Under the pieces are notes generated by a model. The model had not been told where the DNA came from. It saw nothing but the letters and a program-made list of their open reading frames with translations, and ran no database searches. 64,000 nucleotides of DNA from Motacilla alba alba (Eukaryota; Chordata; Aves; Passeriformes; Motacillidae). The stretch lies in contig NC_052017.1 in assembly GCF_015832195.1 (NCBI RefSeq), positions 54,838,152 to 54,902,151 on the forward strand, read 5' to 3'. Below, one piece after another: positions 23,749 to 33,292 of this stretch. How positions within the stretch are numbered: position 1 is the first letter of the stretch; each line of letters begins with the position of its first letter. Position numbers and translations under genes: made by a program.

Positions 23749-24407
23749 GATGGTCAGAGCTGCTGCTTGGGGAAAGAAATTCATTTCTGCCGCCCCAGCC
23801 CAGCCTGGAGCTACTACTTCTGCCGTGGGGTGAGACTCTGCTTGTGAGAGCAGTCACTGAACTGGGACCTTATTAGCACCTACCCCACAAAAAAAAGGGA
23901 CCTATCACCATCTCAATGATAGGATCTTGGACTTGGGTGCCCAGGATGCTCCTCTCTGCCCTTCTAGAAGCCAGGCCACTGCTGCCCTGCCCCTGCCACT
24001 TCTTTGGCACTGCTCCAAGTCTTTCATTGCACTGTAGGCCTGCAGCCCCTGCCTGCTGAGACATCCTGCTGTCCCACCTTGTTTCTTCTGAGAGTCCTGT
24101 TGGGGCACTGGGATTGATTGCCCCAGAGGCTTGTGAAACAAAGCCTCTCTTCCATCCCTCCCCATCTTGGGCAAGCTGCCATTAACACATGCTGCCTGAG
24201 CTCGTGCCATAGCGCCCCCTGCAGCTGCAGGGGAATCGTCACACCTGCCCTGCCTGGTCAGGAGCCAACAGCGCCCCTGCCGGCTGTGATCGCAACTGCA
24301 CCAAAGGGGAAAGCACCTGCAGCTGAGAAATCCATTACTGGGTTTGTGGTTCTGTCTGTTGTTAATGCCATAGTTGTTTGCTATGTTGTTTGTTTGTTTA
24401 CTTTATC
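23749..24407. other. Anonymous GC-richer spacer
   Basis: Moderately GC-rich sequence, including a GCGCCCCCTGCAGC block near 24213, between ERV-1 and the next solo LTR. No coding frame or splice-flanked exon is supported. It could be part of another old element. Confidence 0.4.
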
Positions 24408-24412
24408 ATACA

Positions 24413-25026
24413 TGTGAAAAACACCAATTACTTGTTTTTAAAATTTTATAAGTTTAATAGTAATGAAATGGTTATAAAAATAGTAATATAATTAGAGTAA
24501 TAAAAACTTGGACAATTAGGATTAGGACAATACAAGACAATAAAAACAAAGAATTACGGACAGTCCGGGTACCTCTTTCTGGCCAGAAAGGACACAGGTT
24601 AACAGAGGATTAACCCTTAAAAGCAATAGCCTGTTGCATATTCATACATCTCATACATGATGCATAACTTTCATTCAAACAAAGGATTCTGTCTGGTCAG
24701 TGTCAACTTCTTCCTCTTCATCCTGACAGCGTCTTCAGGGTTGAGCAAGGCGGGAAGAAGTTAGTTTCTTCTGATAAGGGAGCAATAAATTCTTTTTCTC
24801 TGAAAGATTTAGGTGTCCTGTGGCTGCTATCTCAGTGCAAGTACCTCATTCCTCTCTTTAAAAAAGAATCTTACATAGCATAGTTTCTGTTTTAACATTA
24901 TGTTATAACCTAAAACTATATATAACACACTACCTAATTAGTACAGCATAACTTTCTAACATAACACATATAATATTCATTTTAATATTTGCAAAAAAGC
25001 CAATCATAAAATACACATTTTTCACA
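24413..25026 (-). repeat. Solo LTR, family B (614 bp), TSD ATACA
   Basis: The edges are TGTGAAAAAC and TTTTTCACA. ATACA occurs directly before (24408-24412) and after (25027-25031), a 5-bp duplication as in ERV-L-like (class III) elements. Two further copies lie at 40229-40832 (same strand) and 61683-62296 (opposite strand, closely similar throughout). Orientation is inferred from the ATTAAA near the 3' edge of the 61.7-kb copy. Confidence 0.88.
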
Positions 25027-25247
25027 ATACATACTGGTAAAGAACTGTTATTCCAGTTCTCATAGCTTTGCCTGAGAGCCCCTAATTTCAAAATTATAAT
25101 AATTTGGAGGGAAGGCATTTACATTTTGCATTCAAAGGGAGGCTCTGGCCTTCCTTAGCAGATATCTGTCTTTCAAACCAAGGCAGAAGTCCTGTGATAT
25201 GGAAGAGATGGAATGGAATTGAACTTTGGGCTGTAGGATGCACCTGA
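25027..25247. other. Anonymous spacer
   Basis: Short unique-looking stretch between the family B LTR and a minisatellite. Confidence 0.4.
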
Positions 25248-25307
25248 AGAAGCATGTGGCAGCACAAAGAAGCACATGGCAACACAAAGAAGCACATGGT
25301 GGCACAG
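25248..25307. repeat. 20-bp minisatellite, three units
   Basis: Three head-to-tail copies of an AGAAGCACATGGCAACACAA-type unit, with a few substitutions. Confidence 0.85.
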
Positions 25308-25343
25308 AGAGGCTTGTCTCTGCCTGGCCTTGGGGTGAGGAGG

Positions 25344-25576
25344 TGTCACACGTCAGATGCCCACGGAGAGGACCCTGATGGAAGCTGACTGACAGGTGAA
25401 CAGCGTGTGATCACCCCATAGAAGGACATTAAGAAAGTGTGTAGCTGGCATGGTAATGTGAGAATTATCATGTAAGGAAATACTGTACCTTGAGAAAGTG
25501 TATAAAACCATCTCGTTTCTTTGAATAAATGACTCAGATTCCCTGCCACTCTGAGTCCATGCATCAGTCATTCACA
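25344..25576 (+). repeat. Short LTR-like unit with TATA and AATAAA
   Basis: It starts TGTCACACG and ends ATTCACA. TATAAAA is at 25501-25507 and AATAAA at 25524-25529, the compact spacing of some alpha/beta-type LTRs. No target duplication or second copy is seen, so the boundaries are tentative. Confidence 0.45.
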
Positions 25577-26340
25577 GAACTGGAAGAAATCATGAAATCA
25601 AGTTTCAAAGATATGTGAGTAATACAGAGTTTCTTTTCCTTTTTAATTTACCATTTCACCTGCAGGGTGAAAACCACATGTCAAACAAAGAAAAGGAAGT
25701 AACTTAGTTTTAGATAATGTCAGATAATCCTTTCTTTGTGTGTGAAGATAAAATAAAATACCAGTGTCTCTTCCTCTTCTGTGCTTTAAAAAAAATCACA
25801 TTTAACCATTTATTCAACATTATCCTATTTGCTGTATGTGGTTTCCCAGGGCTCTTAGACCATAACAATATCTGCATTGTGTAAGTGCTTGTGGATCCTC
25901 TTGTTATGTTACACACTTATGAGACAAAAATGCTAGCTCATGTTGCACTAAGATGTGTTTTTCATCTGTTCACATGATTCTAGAGACAGGGCTTGAAGAA
26001 TGATAGGGAAGTGAAGCTGCAAAGTATTTGAACTATGTGAAAAACAGTGTTCACTCCTAAGAATTTTTGAAAGTTTAATAATAATAGGATAAAAGAAGGA
26101 CAATATTTCCAGCACTGGGGTGCTTTAGATGAATGGCCTAAGAGCATGAAAAAACTTTAAATCATGTTCTCTATATATGGTTATATTGCTGGGATTACAT
26201 GCATATTCATTAGTTTATACATTATTTAAATATTCCCAAGAGCTTTTGAAATTGCAGGGGCTCTTCGTGTTTATGTTTCCCATCCTGACTTATCTATATG
26301 ACATCCTGAGATCAAGTCAATAAATTTTATTCTTTCCTGT
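25577..26340. other. Anonymous AT-rich region
   Basis: No coding frame, repeat edge or exon recognised. Confidence 0.4.
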
Positions 26341-26768
26341 TGTTATAGATAAGTAATGTAATAGTTGGGTCTTACAATTAAGAGACAGATATTATATAGA
26401 TGTATAGCAATGTTATTGTAATATGTCCTCCCATAGTCCTCTTTCCCTCCCTCCACCTTGTAGTAGCCTTAGCAGTCAAGACATTTAGAGGAAGCTGGCT
26501 TGTTACCAGGAGGAACAGTATAACAGCACCTGACGTCCAATCAGTATGTAAAAAGTAATCTCCACCAATGGATGGCAGAGAAAGAGTTGACTGACAAAAC
26601 TTTAGTGGGGGGCTAAGGGTATAAAAGGCAGAGCATCCATTTTGTAGATGAGCCACATGGCTGATAGTCACAGGGGGGGGCTCCCAGCACTGTAACTTTT
26701 CCTCATTTAGTCCTTTGCTGTAATTTTTGTTATAGTTTAATAAAATTTTAAAAGTGAGTCATTTCTCA
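26341..26768 (+). repeat. Solo LTR, family C (428 bp), sense copy
   Basis: It starts TGTTATAGAT and ends CATTTCTCA. TATAAAA lies at 26630-26636 and AATAAA at 26739-26744, which sets the sense strand. It matches the reverse complements at 576-1907 and 40029-41058 over the whole length. No clear target duplication is visible. Confidence 0.8.
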
Positions 26769-27654
26769 GGCCATGATTTCATCCCTGTCCTTTCACACTT
26801 TTCTGATAAGAGGAGTTAACAAGCTCTTCCGCAGTCTCCTCTGGTTCTCTGTCTTGTGTCACTGTTATCACTTGGTCGGGTCAGTCAGTGGATGGCCTCG
26901 CACTATTCTTCTTCCTTACACAAAAACCTTTTCAATCTTATGTTTTGCTAAGGTCTATAGTGCAATACATTCATCACACTACTATTTCATTCATCACACT
27001 ACAATTTCTATAAGCAATACTGTACATACTCTAAGCTGATGGACTATATTATATTAACAAGCAGCTAAAAAAGAGTTATAATTTGCACCATATTGTGAAA
27101 AACATGGTTCACTTTTGAAACGGTGTGGAAATTTAACAGGATAGAAATCCATTTCAGATTTAGGTGAATGTGCTGTTTTGAATTATTTAGTCTGTAGCTT
27201 GCCTGCATAGGTGAAATATGCTGTTTTAACTTGTTTAGTCTGTTAACACTATTGTGTTCAAGACTGCCTGTTCTTGCAAAAAGCCTGTGCTTGCAAAACT
27301 GCCTCAGCCAAGGAAAAAGAATGCGAACTTCCAAGCTAAAAGGAAGATAAAGAGTGCCCCTTGAACTTTGAAACAAAGACAAGAGCAGATGGACATAGTG
27401 ATGGGAGAGTTCTCTCTGAACAAGGACTGATAAGAACTACTTGCAAGTTGTAACAGGAAACCAGTAAAATGAATATGCATGAACCTATTGTGAAACTCTA
27501 TGCGTATGTACAAGTAAGGGTGATAAAAAAGGTTCAGGCATTCTCAGGGCTGTGCATGTCCTTTGGGGGAAACAATCCCCATATGAGTCTAGTGCTGGAA
27601 TAAGCACATAGGCTTTAAAATTTTTACAAGTTGTGGAGTTAGTCTGTTTTTTTT
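26769..27654. other. LTR-like or anonymous sequence before ERV-2
   Basis: From about 27109 the sequence has features of an old LTR: an internal direct repeat (ATATGCTGTTTTAAC-like, with GTTTAGTCTGT-type blocks near 27170 and 27220), GATAAAAAAGG near 27522 and GGAATAAGC near 27597. I could not define edges or find a second copy. Confidence 0.3.
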
Positions 27655-27660
27655 CCCTGC
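27655..27660. repeat. Target site duplication of ERV-2, left
   Basis: CCCTGC, repeated at 35541-35546 immediately after the 3' LTR. Confidence 0.95.
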
Positions 27661-28048
27661 TGTGGAGAGTTTTGTGGACAGTTGGCTAGCTGAAAGAGGC
27701 CATTTAGATGCAATACCCTTGGTTAAGCAAGGAGATAGGTAAAGGAGCTAGAAGTCAGTGTCCATATAAGGCAAGGACACTGTGCCCTTGCTGCAACAGT
27801 AGAAAAGGGAGGATAGATAGTCAGCAGAAATCAGCTAGAAATATGAAGAAAAGCAGAAAAGTCGTAACAGTATCACTATAAGAATGCAGAAGTAGGTGTA
27901 GTCGATTGATAAGTAACTAACCAATAATGAGCTCGCCTTTTGCAATATGTATTAGCCTTATTAATACCAATATAAATATGCGTGTCTATCAATAAAGTTT
28001 GAGGCTTGTTGTTCATCATCGGATGTGCAAGTCTTCCTTTATCCGTCA
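27661..28048 (+). repeat. ERV-2 5' LTR (388 bp)
   Basis: It starts TGTGGAGAG and ends ATCCGTCA. It matches 35153-35540 with no difference that I can see. Its first 82 bases also correspond to the last codons of env in the 3' copy. The promoter and poly(A) signal lie in its distal part. Confidence 0.96.
27971..27996 (+). promoter_or_regulatory. ERV-2 LTR core: TATA box and poly(A) signal
   Basis: TATAAAT at 27971-27977 is followed only 13 bases later by AATAAA at 27991-27996. Transcription should start near 28000, so the poly(A) signal sits at the U3/R edge and R must be very short, an arrangement known from alpha- and some betaretroviruses. The same elements occur in the 3' LTR (35463-35488). 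Confidence 0.8.
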
Positions 28049-28050
28049 AA

Positions 28051-28069
28051 TGGTGAACTCCGACGTGAT
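28051..28069 (+). promoter_or_regulatory. ERV-2 primer binding site, tRNA-Trp-like
   Basis: TGGTGAACTCCGACGTGAT begins two bases after the LTR. It agrees with the tRNA-Trp primer site used by avian alpharetroviruses except for one extra base and one substitution near the middle. It is clearly unlike the Lys, Pro or Leu types. A 16-codon upstream ATG frame (28050-28100) overlaps it. Confidence 0.7.
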
Positions 28070-28237
28070 AGAAAACGCCCGCCACGGACGGATGAAGTAG
28101 GGTTGGGTTCCTATCGCAGGGGGAACGGTACAAACAGACCGGCCACTGGTTTGCGGTCTGCGGTCCCCAGGAGCTGTACAGACACTCCTGGCCATACGTG
28201 CTGCCGGAGCCTGGGAAACCTGCAACAGCGCTGACGA

Positions 28238-28249
28238 AAAAAGGTATGG
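28238..28249 (+). promoter_or_regulatory. Candidate major splice donor of ERV-2
   Basis: AAAAAAG|GTATGG: the GT is at 28244-28245, directly before the gag ATG (28246-28248). A donor here would remove gag entirely and supply no start codon, so spliced messages must use ATGs downstream of their acceptors, as the env layout allows. Confidence 0.55.
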
Positions 28250-29952
28250 AGAGGCAAGCAGCATATGATTTATTCACTGCCTTTTTACAGAGAAGGCAAG
28301 TAAAAGAAATAGATTTGCATAAGGAATTGCCAGGATTGTTAGCTTATGGATATGAAAAGGGGTTTTTTCAGAATCCACATACAGTGCATGAGCTATCAGA
28401 ATGGCGTAAATTTGGGGATAAGTTGTGGGAGGCTACGTTGGAGGATGATAAAACAGCGAAAAAGTTTGGGAAGTTATGGAGGGTTGTGCATAATGAGCTT
28501 TTACAGTATCAGGCAGAAAAGAAGGCAGCGGAGCAAGCATCGGTCGCTCAAGATAGAAATAGAAACTATGATAAGGATTGGTTTCAGTCTGCTCCGTTAC
28601 CTCCTGCGGTTAATAGTGTTGTCCTGCCTCCCCCACCTCCTGCTTCCAATGCCGGAGCCTCCGGTGAGCCATCAGCTCCCCCTCAATCACTAACACCCCC
28701 GAAGGGGTCACAGTCCTGCCCTAAGCCACCTATAAATTCACCCCCGTCAGGTAATGAGCCGATTCCTGGGGCGAAGAGCGACCTAGCGGAGGCCATTGCC
28801 AGGGAACGGAGGGAGGCGTGGGCGGCGCTGGCCAAGGACTGTTTGGATAAGGGGGACAGGGGGTTAATGGAGGCAGCCTCAGTGCTGGCATTCCCGGCAG
28901 TTTTTCAGCCGGTTGCGGAGGGAGGAATGCAAGTAACAATCACTGCTCTTGACTGGAAATTGCTATCACAGCTTAGAGCGACTGTTAGCCAGTTTGGAGT
29001 GACGAGCGAGCCGGTGAAGCAAATGTTAGATTACATTTGGAGTACGCAGATACTTTTGCCTGCTGATTGTAGAGGGATAGCGAGATTGATTTTTACACAA
29101 CATCAGCAACTGCTGTTCAATGCGCACTGGCAAGCGCTGGTTAATGAGTGCGTAGCCACACCAAGACAGCAGGGAGATCCTTTGCATGGTGTGACAGCAG
29201 ATGAATTGATGGGATTGGGTGCATTTATTCGCACAGAGGCACAGGCATTGATAGGACCGGATAAGTGTAGAGAGGCTATGAGGTTAGTGAGGCAGGCTAT
29301 AGAGCAAGTGAAGGAGCCGGGTGGTGTACCAATGTATATGGGGATTAAGCAAGGACGAGATGAAGCATTTGGCACGTTTATAGATAGAGCTGCAACTGCT
29401 ATAGAAAAAGCAGGGGTGCCGGAGTATATGCGAGGTGCACTATTAAAACAATGTGCCCTTCAGAATTGTAATCAATCCACAAGAAACGTATTAAGCACCC
29501 TAGGGGCGAACTGGTCCATAGAGGAAGCATTAGAGAGGATGGCCCAAATCCCTACTGGGACTCAGGCATTTTTAGTGGATGCTATTAAACAATTGGGGGA
29601 GGGTCTTCAGGAGCAAGCAAAAGCCTCTCAAAGCCAGGTGTTAGCTGCTCTTGCACCTCTCCGAGTCTCCGCAGCCGTAACCCCAGCACCGAAAAGATGC
29701 CCAACAAAATGCTATCGGTGTGGGGGGAGTGGTCATTTTCGCCGAGAATGCCAAGCCGGAGGAGTGTGGTGCCAGTACTGTCACTCGGATACCCACAACA
29801 CAGCTGCCTGTCGTCGGCGATCGGGAAACGGACGGAGGAGCGCGCAGGACGGCCGCGCCCGGACACAAATCGCCGCCGTGACATCAGCTCCACCTGCAGT
29901 CTACAGCCAACCACCACCGGTAGCCTCGGACCTGACCTGGCAGCAGCAGTAA
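28246..29952 (+). CDS. gag: ERV-2 Gag polyprotein (568 aa)
   Basis: Forms the virion core. The start is the first ATG after the leader in this frame; the open frame extends upstream but without ATG. Residues 1-100 resemble a betaretroviral matrix domain; there is no Gly at position 2, so no myristoylation signal. A Pro-rich linker (about 120-180) holds PSAP at 142-145, the ESCRT-recruiting late motif. The capsid runs from about 210 to 450, with the major homology region at about 367-386. Two CCHC zinc knuckles lie at 489-502 and 509-522, each C-x2-C-x4-H-x4-C. The Arg-rich end contains the gag-pro slip site. No stop or frame break is present. Confidence 0.95.
   Translation: MERQAAYDLFTAFLQRRQVKEIDLHKELPGLLAYGYEKGFFQNPHTVHELSEWRKFGDKLWEATLEDDKTAKKFGKLWRVVHNELLQYQAEKKAAEQASVAQDRNRNYDKDWFQSAPLPPAVNSVVLPPPPPASNAGASGEPSAPPQSLTPPKGSQSCPKPPINSPPSGNEPIPGAKSDLAEAIARERREAWAALAKDCLDKGDRGLMEAASVLAFPAVFQPVAEGGMQVTITALDWKLLSQLRATVSQFGVTSEPVKQMLDYIWSTQILLPADCRGIARLIFTQHQQLLFNAHWQALVNECVATPRQQGDPLHGVTADELMGLGAFIRTEAQALIGPDKCREAMRLVRQAIEQVKEPGGVPMYMGIKQGRDEAFGTFIDRAATAIEKAGVPEYMRGALLKQCALQNCNQSTRNVLSTLGANWSIEEALERMAQIPTGTQAFLVDAIKQLGEGLQEQAKASQSQVLAALAPLRVSAAVTPAPKRCPTKCYRCGGSGHFRRECQAGGVWCQYCHSDTHNTAACRRRSGNGRRSAQDGRARTQIAAVTSAPPAVYSQPPPVASDLTWQQQ
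29823..29829 (+). promoter_or_regulatory. ERV-2 gag-pro -1 frameshift site GGGAAAC
   Basis: Reads G GGA AAC in the gag frame, the same heptamer type known at the gag-pro junction of Mason-Pfizer-type betaretroviruses. A GC-rich, self-complementary stretch (about 29832-29875) follows at suitable spacing and may form a hairpin or pseudoknot. Confidence 0.85.
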
Positions 29953-30626
29953 ATGTTTCCATCGTAACCACTCAGCTACACAGGATACCTACAGGAGCCT
30001 ATGGACCATTACAAATTCAAGGCAAAACAATCGGAGCTTTGCTGCTTGGCTGTTCCTCAGCATCCATGATGGGATTATTTGTGTTACCAGGGGTGATCGA
30101 CGCAGACTATATGGGAGAAATACAAATAATGGCATATACTCTTTTTCCTCCGGTTACCATTGCAAAGGGTCAGCGTATTGCTCAATTGGTGCCTCTGCCA
30201 CAGCTTACTGCTAGCATTTCCCCACGTGATCAGAAGGAGCCAACAAATCCGGGATTTGGATCCACAGGAATCACTTTGCTGACTATGAACTTGGGGGAGC
30301 GACCCCGCAAAAAGGTGGAATTAAAATTTCGGGGACAATTGATTGTCCTTATGGGACTGTTGGACACAGGAGCTGATACTAGTATAATCAGCCCGGAGCA
30401 TTGGCCCCGTCAATGGCCACTTTACCCTTCAGCGGATACCCTAACAGGAGTGGGAGGACTTACCCTTGCCAGTAAGACGCCGTCTTTGCAAGTAAAGGTG
30501 GATGGACAATGGTTAACTACAGTTTTCTCGGTAGTCACACTACCACCTACAGTGCAGTGCCTTATTGGTCGGGACATTTTGGCTCAATTGGGAGTGGTAC
30601 TGACCAACGAGCACCCTTTGGGGTAA
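29823..30626 (+). CDS. pro: ERV-2 Pro: dUTPase plus aspartic protease
   Basis: Made as a Gag-Pro fusion after the -1 shift; 267 codons from the slip site. The dUTPase part (about 29960-30280) shows the motifs in order: a GAYGP-type block, a GCSS variant of the second motif (usually GRSS), GVIDADYMGEI, KGQRIAQL, and the C-terminal GFGSTG near 30252. The protease follows, with LLDTGADTS (catalytic Asp at 30363-30365) and a C-terminal GRD helix motif. I see no G-patch after the protease. The frame overlaps gag at its start and pol at its end. The Arg-to-Cys change in the second dUTPase motif could reduce activity. Confidence 0.93.
   Translation, partial: GKRTEERAGRPRPDTNRRRDISSTCSLQPTTTGSLGPDLAAAVNVSIVTTQLHRIPTGAYGPLQIQGKTIGALLLGCSSASMMGLFVLPGVIDADYMGEIQIMAYTLFPPVTIAKGQRIAQLVPLPQLTASISPRDQKEPTNPGFGSTGITLLTMNLGERPRKKVELKFRGQLIVLMGLLDTGADTSIISPEHWPRQWPLYPSADTLTGVGGLTLASKTPSLQVKVDGQWLTTVFSVVTLPPTVQCLIGRDILAQLGVVLTNEHPLG
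30614..30620 (+). promoter_or_regulatory. Probable ERV-2 pro-pol -1 frameshift site CCCTTTG
   Basis: Reads C CCT TTG in the pro frame, two codons before the pro stop. It fits X XXY YYZ, although Z = G is unusual. It is the best candidate I found in the overlap (30383-30626), and slipping there leads straight into pol. TTTGGGG at 30617 is in the same register and is weaker. Confidence 0.6.
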
Positions 30627-33292
30627 TTGCCATTGCTTGGACTTTCCCCATTCCACTCACATGGAAAACTAATACGCCTGTGATGGTTAAGCAGTGGCCT
30701 TTAAAAGGGGAGAGTCTCATGCATGCCCATCAGCTGGTGGAAGAGCAATTTAAACAAGGACATCTTAAATTGTCTACCAGCCCATGGAATACTCCTATTT
30801 TTGTGATTAAAAAGAAGTCGGGGAATTTCCGTCTTTTGCATGACTTACGGGCAGTTAATGATCAAATGGAACCAATGGGGGCCTTGCAGCCTGGTTTGCC
30901 AAACCCTGCCATGATTCCACAGGGGTGGCCATTGCTAATTATAGACTTAAAGGACTGTTTCTTCACAATAGCCTTGCATCCACAGGACACCAAGAGATTT
31001 GCATTTACCCTGCCAGCAGTTAATAGAAATGGACCAGATCAGCGTTTTGAATGGACTGTTCTTCCACAGGGCATGCGCAACTCCCCCACTTTATGTCAGC
31101 TGTATGTCGATGCTGCGCTACAACCCCTGCGCCAAAAATGGCCTCATTGTATCATCTATCATTATATGGATGATATATTGTTCAGCCAACCTGAACCATT
31201 TACGGATCTACAGGTGGAAATAATTCAGAAGGCGTTATTACAGCGCAACCTGGTAATTGCCCCTGAAAAGATTCAACGCTCAGCACCATGGAAATATTTG
31301 GGGTGGATCCTAACTGAACAAACTATTGCTCCCCAAAAATTGGAACTTGTAACTCACATAAAGACATTGAATGATGCACAGAAATTACTTGGGGAATTAC
31401 AGTGGTTGAAGCCGATAGTTGGGATCCCTAACCACTTATTGGAGCACTTACGACCCTTGCTTAAGGGTACGGATCCTACTACACCGGTCACCTTGACAAC
31501 GACACAAAAGGATGCGTTGCGGGGTATTATTGACTGTATTAGTTCTGGGCAGGTTGTGCGCCGGAACCCTGATTTACCTGTTGATATTATCTTGTGGAAT
31601 AGTCCTGTACATATTTTGGGTGCTTTATCTCAGCTTGAAAAGAAAACGGGGGAGCAGAGGGTATTAGAGTGGCTCTCCCCACCATTACAGCAGCAAAGAA
31701 CTTTAAGAACAAAAATTGAAATGGTTGCGTCTCTTATTAAGAAAGGACGCCTCAGAACAATTCAGGTTACAGGAGCGGAGCCAGCTGTAATACGGTTACC
31801 AATAAAAAAGGAGACACTTGACTGGTATTTACTGAACTCTGAGGAGCTGCAGGATGCTCTCCTAGCAGCTGGAGCTGTTATAGAGACGGGCAAACTACAC
31901 CCTAGCCCTCTCCAATGGATGATAGAATGGGACTGGATAACAAAGCCCATTCGAAGTCCGTCACCAATAGCAGGAGCTATCACAGCTTTCACGGATGCTG
32001 GCAAGAAGTCCAGAAGAGCAGCTGTGACATGGAAACAGCAAGGACAATGGCAGCAGCATCTGCTGGAAGCAGATGATAAGGACAGTCTCCAGACATTGGA
32101 ACTTTTAGCTGTAGTATGGGCAATGGTTAACCTAAAAGATCCTTTGAATGTGGTAACCGACTCCCTCTATGTAACAGGAGTAGCTTCCCGAATTGAGGAT
32201 GCCACCGTAAAAGAAGTACAGAATAAAAGACTGTATGAGTTGTTATTGCAGTTAAAAAAGGCAATCAGGCTAAGAACAGAGGCCTATTCAATTATCCATA
32301 TTAGGAGTCACAAATGGGAACAGGGCCTAGGGGAAGGAAACGCGAGAGCTGATAGATTAGTGATGACTCCTGCCATGCAGACCTCACCTATCAGTAAACA
32401 CGTTTTAGCAAGAGAGGCCCATAGCAAATTTCACCAGAATGCAAAGGGATTAGCCAGAGAATTCAAATTGCCCATAGCAGAGACTACAACAATTGTCCGT
32501 TCCTGCCCCATATGCAGTCATCACAATGGGGGTCAAGGTTTAGGAATTGGAGTAAATCCGAGGGGGTTAAGTTCAAATGAAATCTGGCAGATGGATATCA
32601 CCCATGTTCCAAGTTTTGGTAGGCTGAAGTATGTGCATGTGAGCATTGATACCTACAGTAAGTTTATTTGGGCTACTGCACAGACAGGGGAGAAAGCTGT
32701 TCACGTGCAAAGGCACTTATGTAGTTGCTTTGCAGTAATGGGAGTCCCAGGAACAATCAAGACTGATAATGGTCCAGCATATGTAAGTGCCAGAATAAAG
32801 AAGTTTTTTGCAACCTGGGGTGTAAAGCACATCACAGGAATCCCTCACTCTCCCACAGGGCAAGCAATTATAGAAAGAGCTAATGGGACTCTTAAGAGAT
32901 ATCTAGAGAAACATAAGGAGGAGGGAGAACCTCTGACTCAATTGGTTAAAGCGTTATTTGTAATAAATCATTTGTGTGTGTTTGGGGAGGATGAAGTGTC
33001 GCCAGCAGAGAAGCATCATCAGAAGGAGGATGGAAAACAAGGAGTAAGGCAAGATGTTTGGGTGCGATACAAAGATCCCAAGTCTGGTATCTGGCAGGAG
33101 CCTGCTCGGGTGTTGTACTGGGGAAGGGGATATCTTTGTGTTTCATCTCCAACAGGTCCCCTGTGGATCCCCGCCAAGTGGACTCGAGCGGTACCGAATG
33201 CAGAGAACGATCGAGGCCCTATCGGTGGAAGACAGGGAGAGGGTACAGAACAAACTGACATTGGTATTGCGGCCCTATTTACTGTGACTTGA
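30614..33292 (+). CDS. pol: ERV-2 Pol: reverse transcriptase, RNase H, integrase
   Basis: Produced by a second -1 shift; 892 codons with no break. The reverse transcriptase has LHDLRAVN and YMDD (31163-31174). RNase H has TDAG, the LELLA Glu, VTDS and a fourth Asp in GNARAD, so the D-E-D-D set is complete. The integrase has an HHCC finger (H-x3-H before, CPIC after), the catalytic D,D-35-E set at 32594, 32765 and 32873 with exact spacing, and a C-terminal domain ending in a W-I-P-type block. All catalytic residues are present, so enzyme activity is plausible. The last 90 bases overlap an ATG frame that leads toward the accessory frame. Confidence 0.95.
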   Translation, partial: PFGVIAIAWTFPIPLTWKTNTPVMVKQWPLKGESLMHAHQLVEEQFKQGHLKLSTSPWNTPIFVIKKKSGNFRLLHDLRAVNDQMEPMGALQPGLPNPAMIPQGWPLLIIDLKDCFFTIALHPQDTKRFAFTLPAVNRNGPDQRFEWTVLPQGMRNSPTLCQLYVDAALQPLRQKWPHCIIYHYMDDILFSQPEPFTDLQVEIIQKALLQRNLVIAPEKIQRSAPWKYLGWILTEQTIAPQKLELVTHIKTLNDAQKLLGELQWLKPIVGIPNHLLEHLRPLLKGTDPTTPVTLTTTQKDALRGIIDCISSGQVVRRNPDLPVDIILWNSPVHILGALSQLEKKTGEQRVLEWLSPPLQQQRTLRTKIEMVASLIKKGRLRTIQVTGAEPAVIRLPIKKETLDWYLLNSEELQDALLAAGAVIETGKLHPSPLQWMIEWDWITKPIRSPSPIAGAITAFTDAGKKSRRAAVTWKQQGQWQQHLLEADDKDSLQTLELLAVVWAMVNLKDPLNVVTDSLYVTGVASRIEDATVKEVQNKRLYELLLQLKKAIRLRTEAYSIIHIRSHKWEQGLGEGNARADRLVMTPAMQTSPISKHVLAREAHSKFHQNAKGLAREFKLPIAETTTIVRSCPICSHHNGGQGLGIGVNPRGLSSNEIWQMDITHVPSFGRLKYVHVSIDTYSKFIWATAQTGEKAVHVQRHLCSCFAVMGVPGTIKTDNGPAYVSARIKKFFATWGVKHITGIPHSPTGQAIIERANGTLKRYLEKHKEEGEPLTQLVKALFVINHLCVFGEDEVSPAEKHHQKEDGKQGVRQDVWVRYKDPKSGIWQEPARVLYWGRGYLCVSSPTGPLWIPAKWTRAVPNAENDRGPIGGRQGEGTEQTDIGIAALFTVT
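33136..33200 (+). promoter_or_regulatory. Candidate splice acceptor and ATG before the accessory frame
   Basis: A pyrimidine-rich TTTGTGTTTCATCTCC followed by AACAG|G places an acceptor at 33155/33156, inside pol. The first ATG after it, at 33198, opens a 29-codon frame in the same phase as the accessory frame and ends at TGA 33285-33287. The ATG context is weak (C at -3). Confidence 0.4.

Noticed and set aside
25248..25307. CRISPR-like array
   Set aside because: Units are head to tail without spacers; this is a minisatellite in a vertebrate genome.
28198..28245. Gag starting at an upstream GTG
   Set aside because: The codon is GTG, not ATG, and the first ATG at 28246 lies where gag should start.
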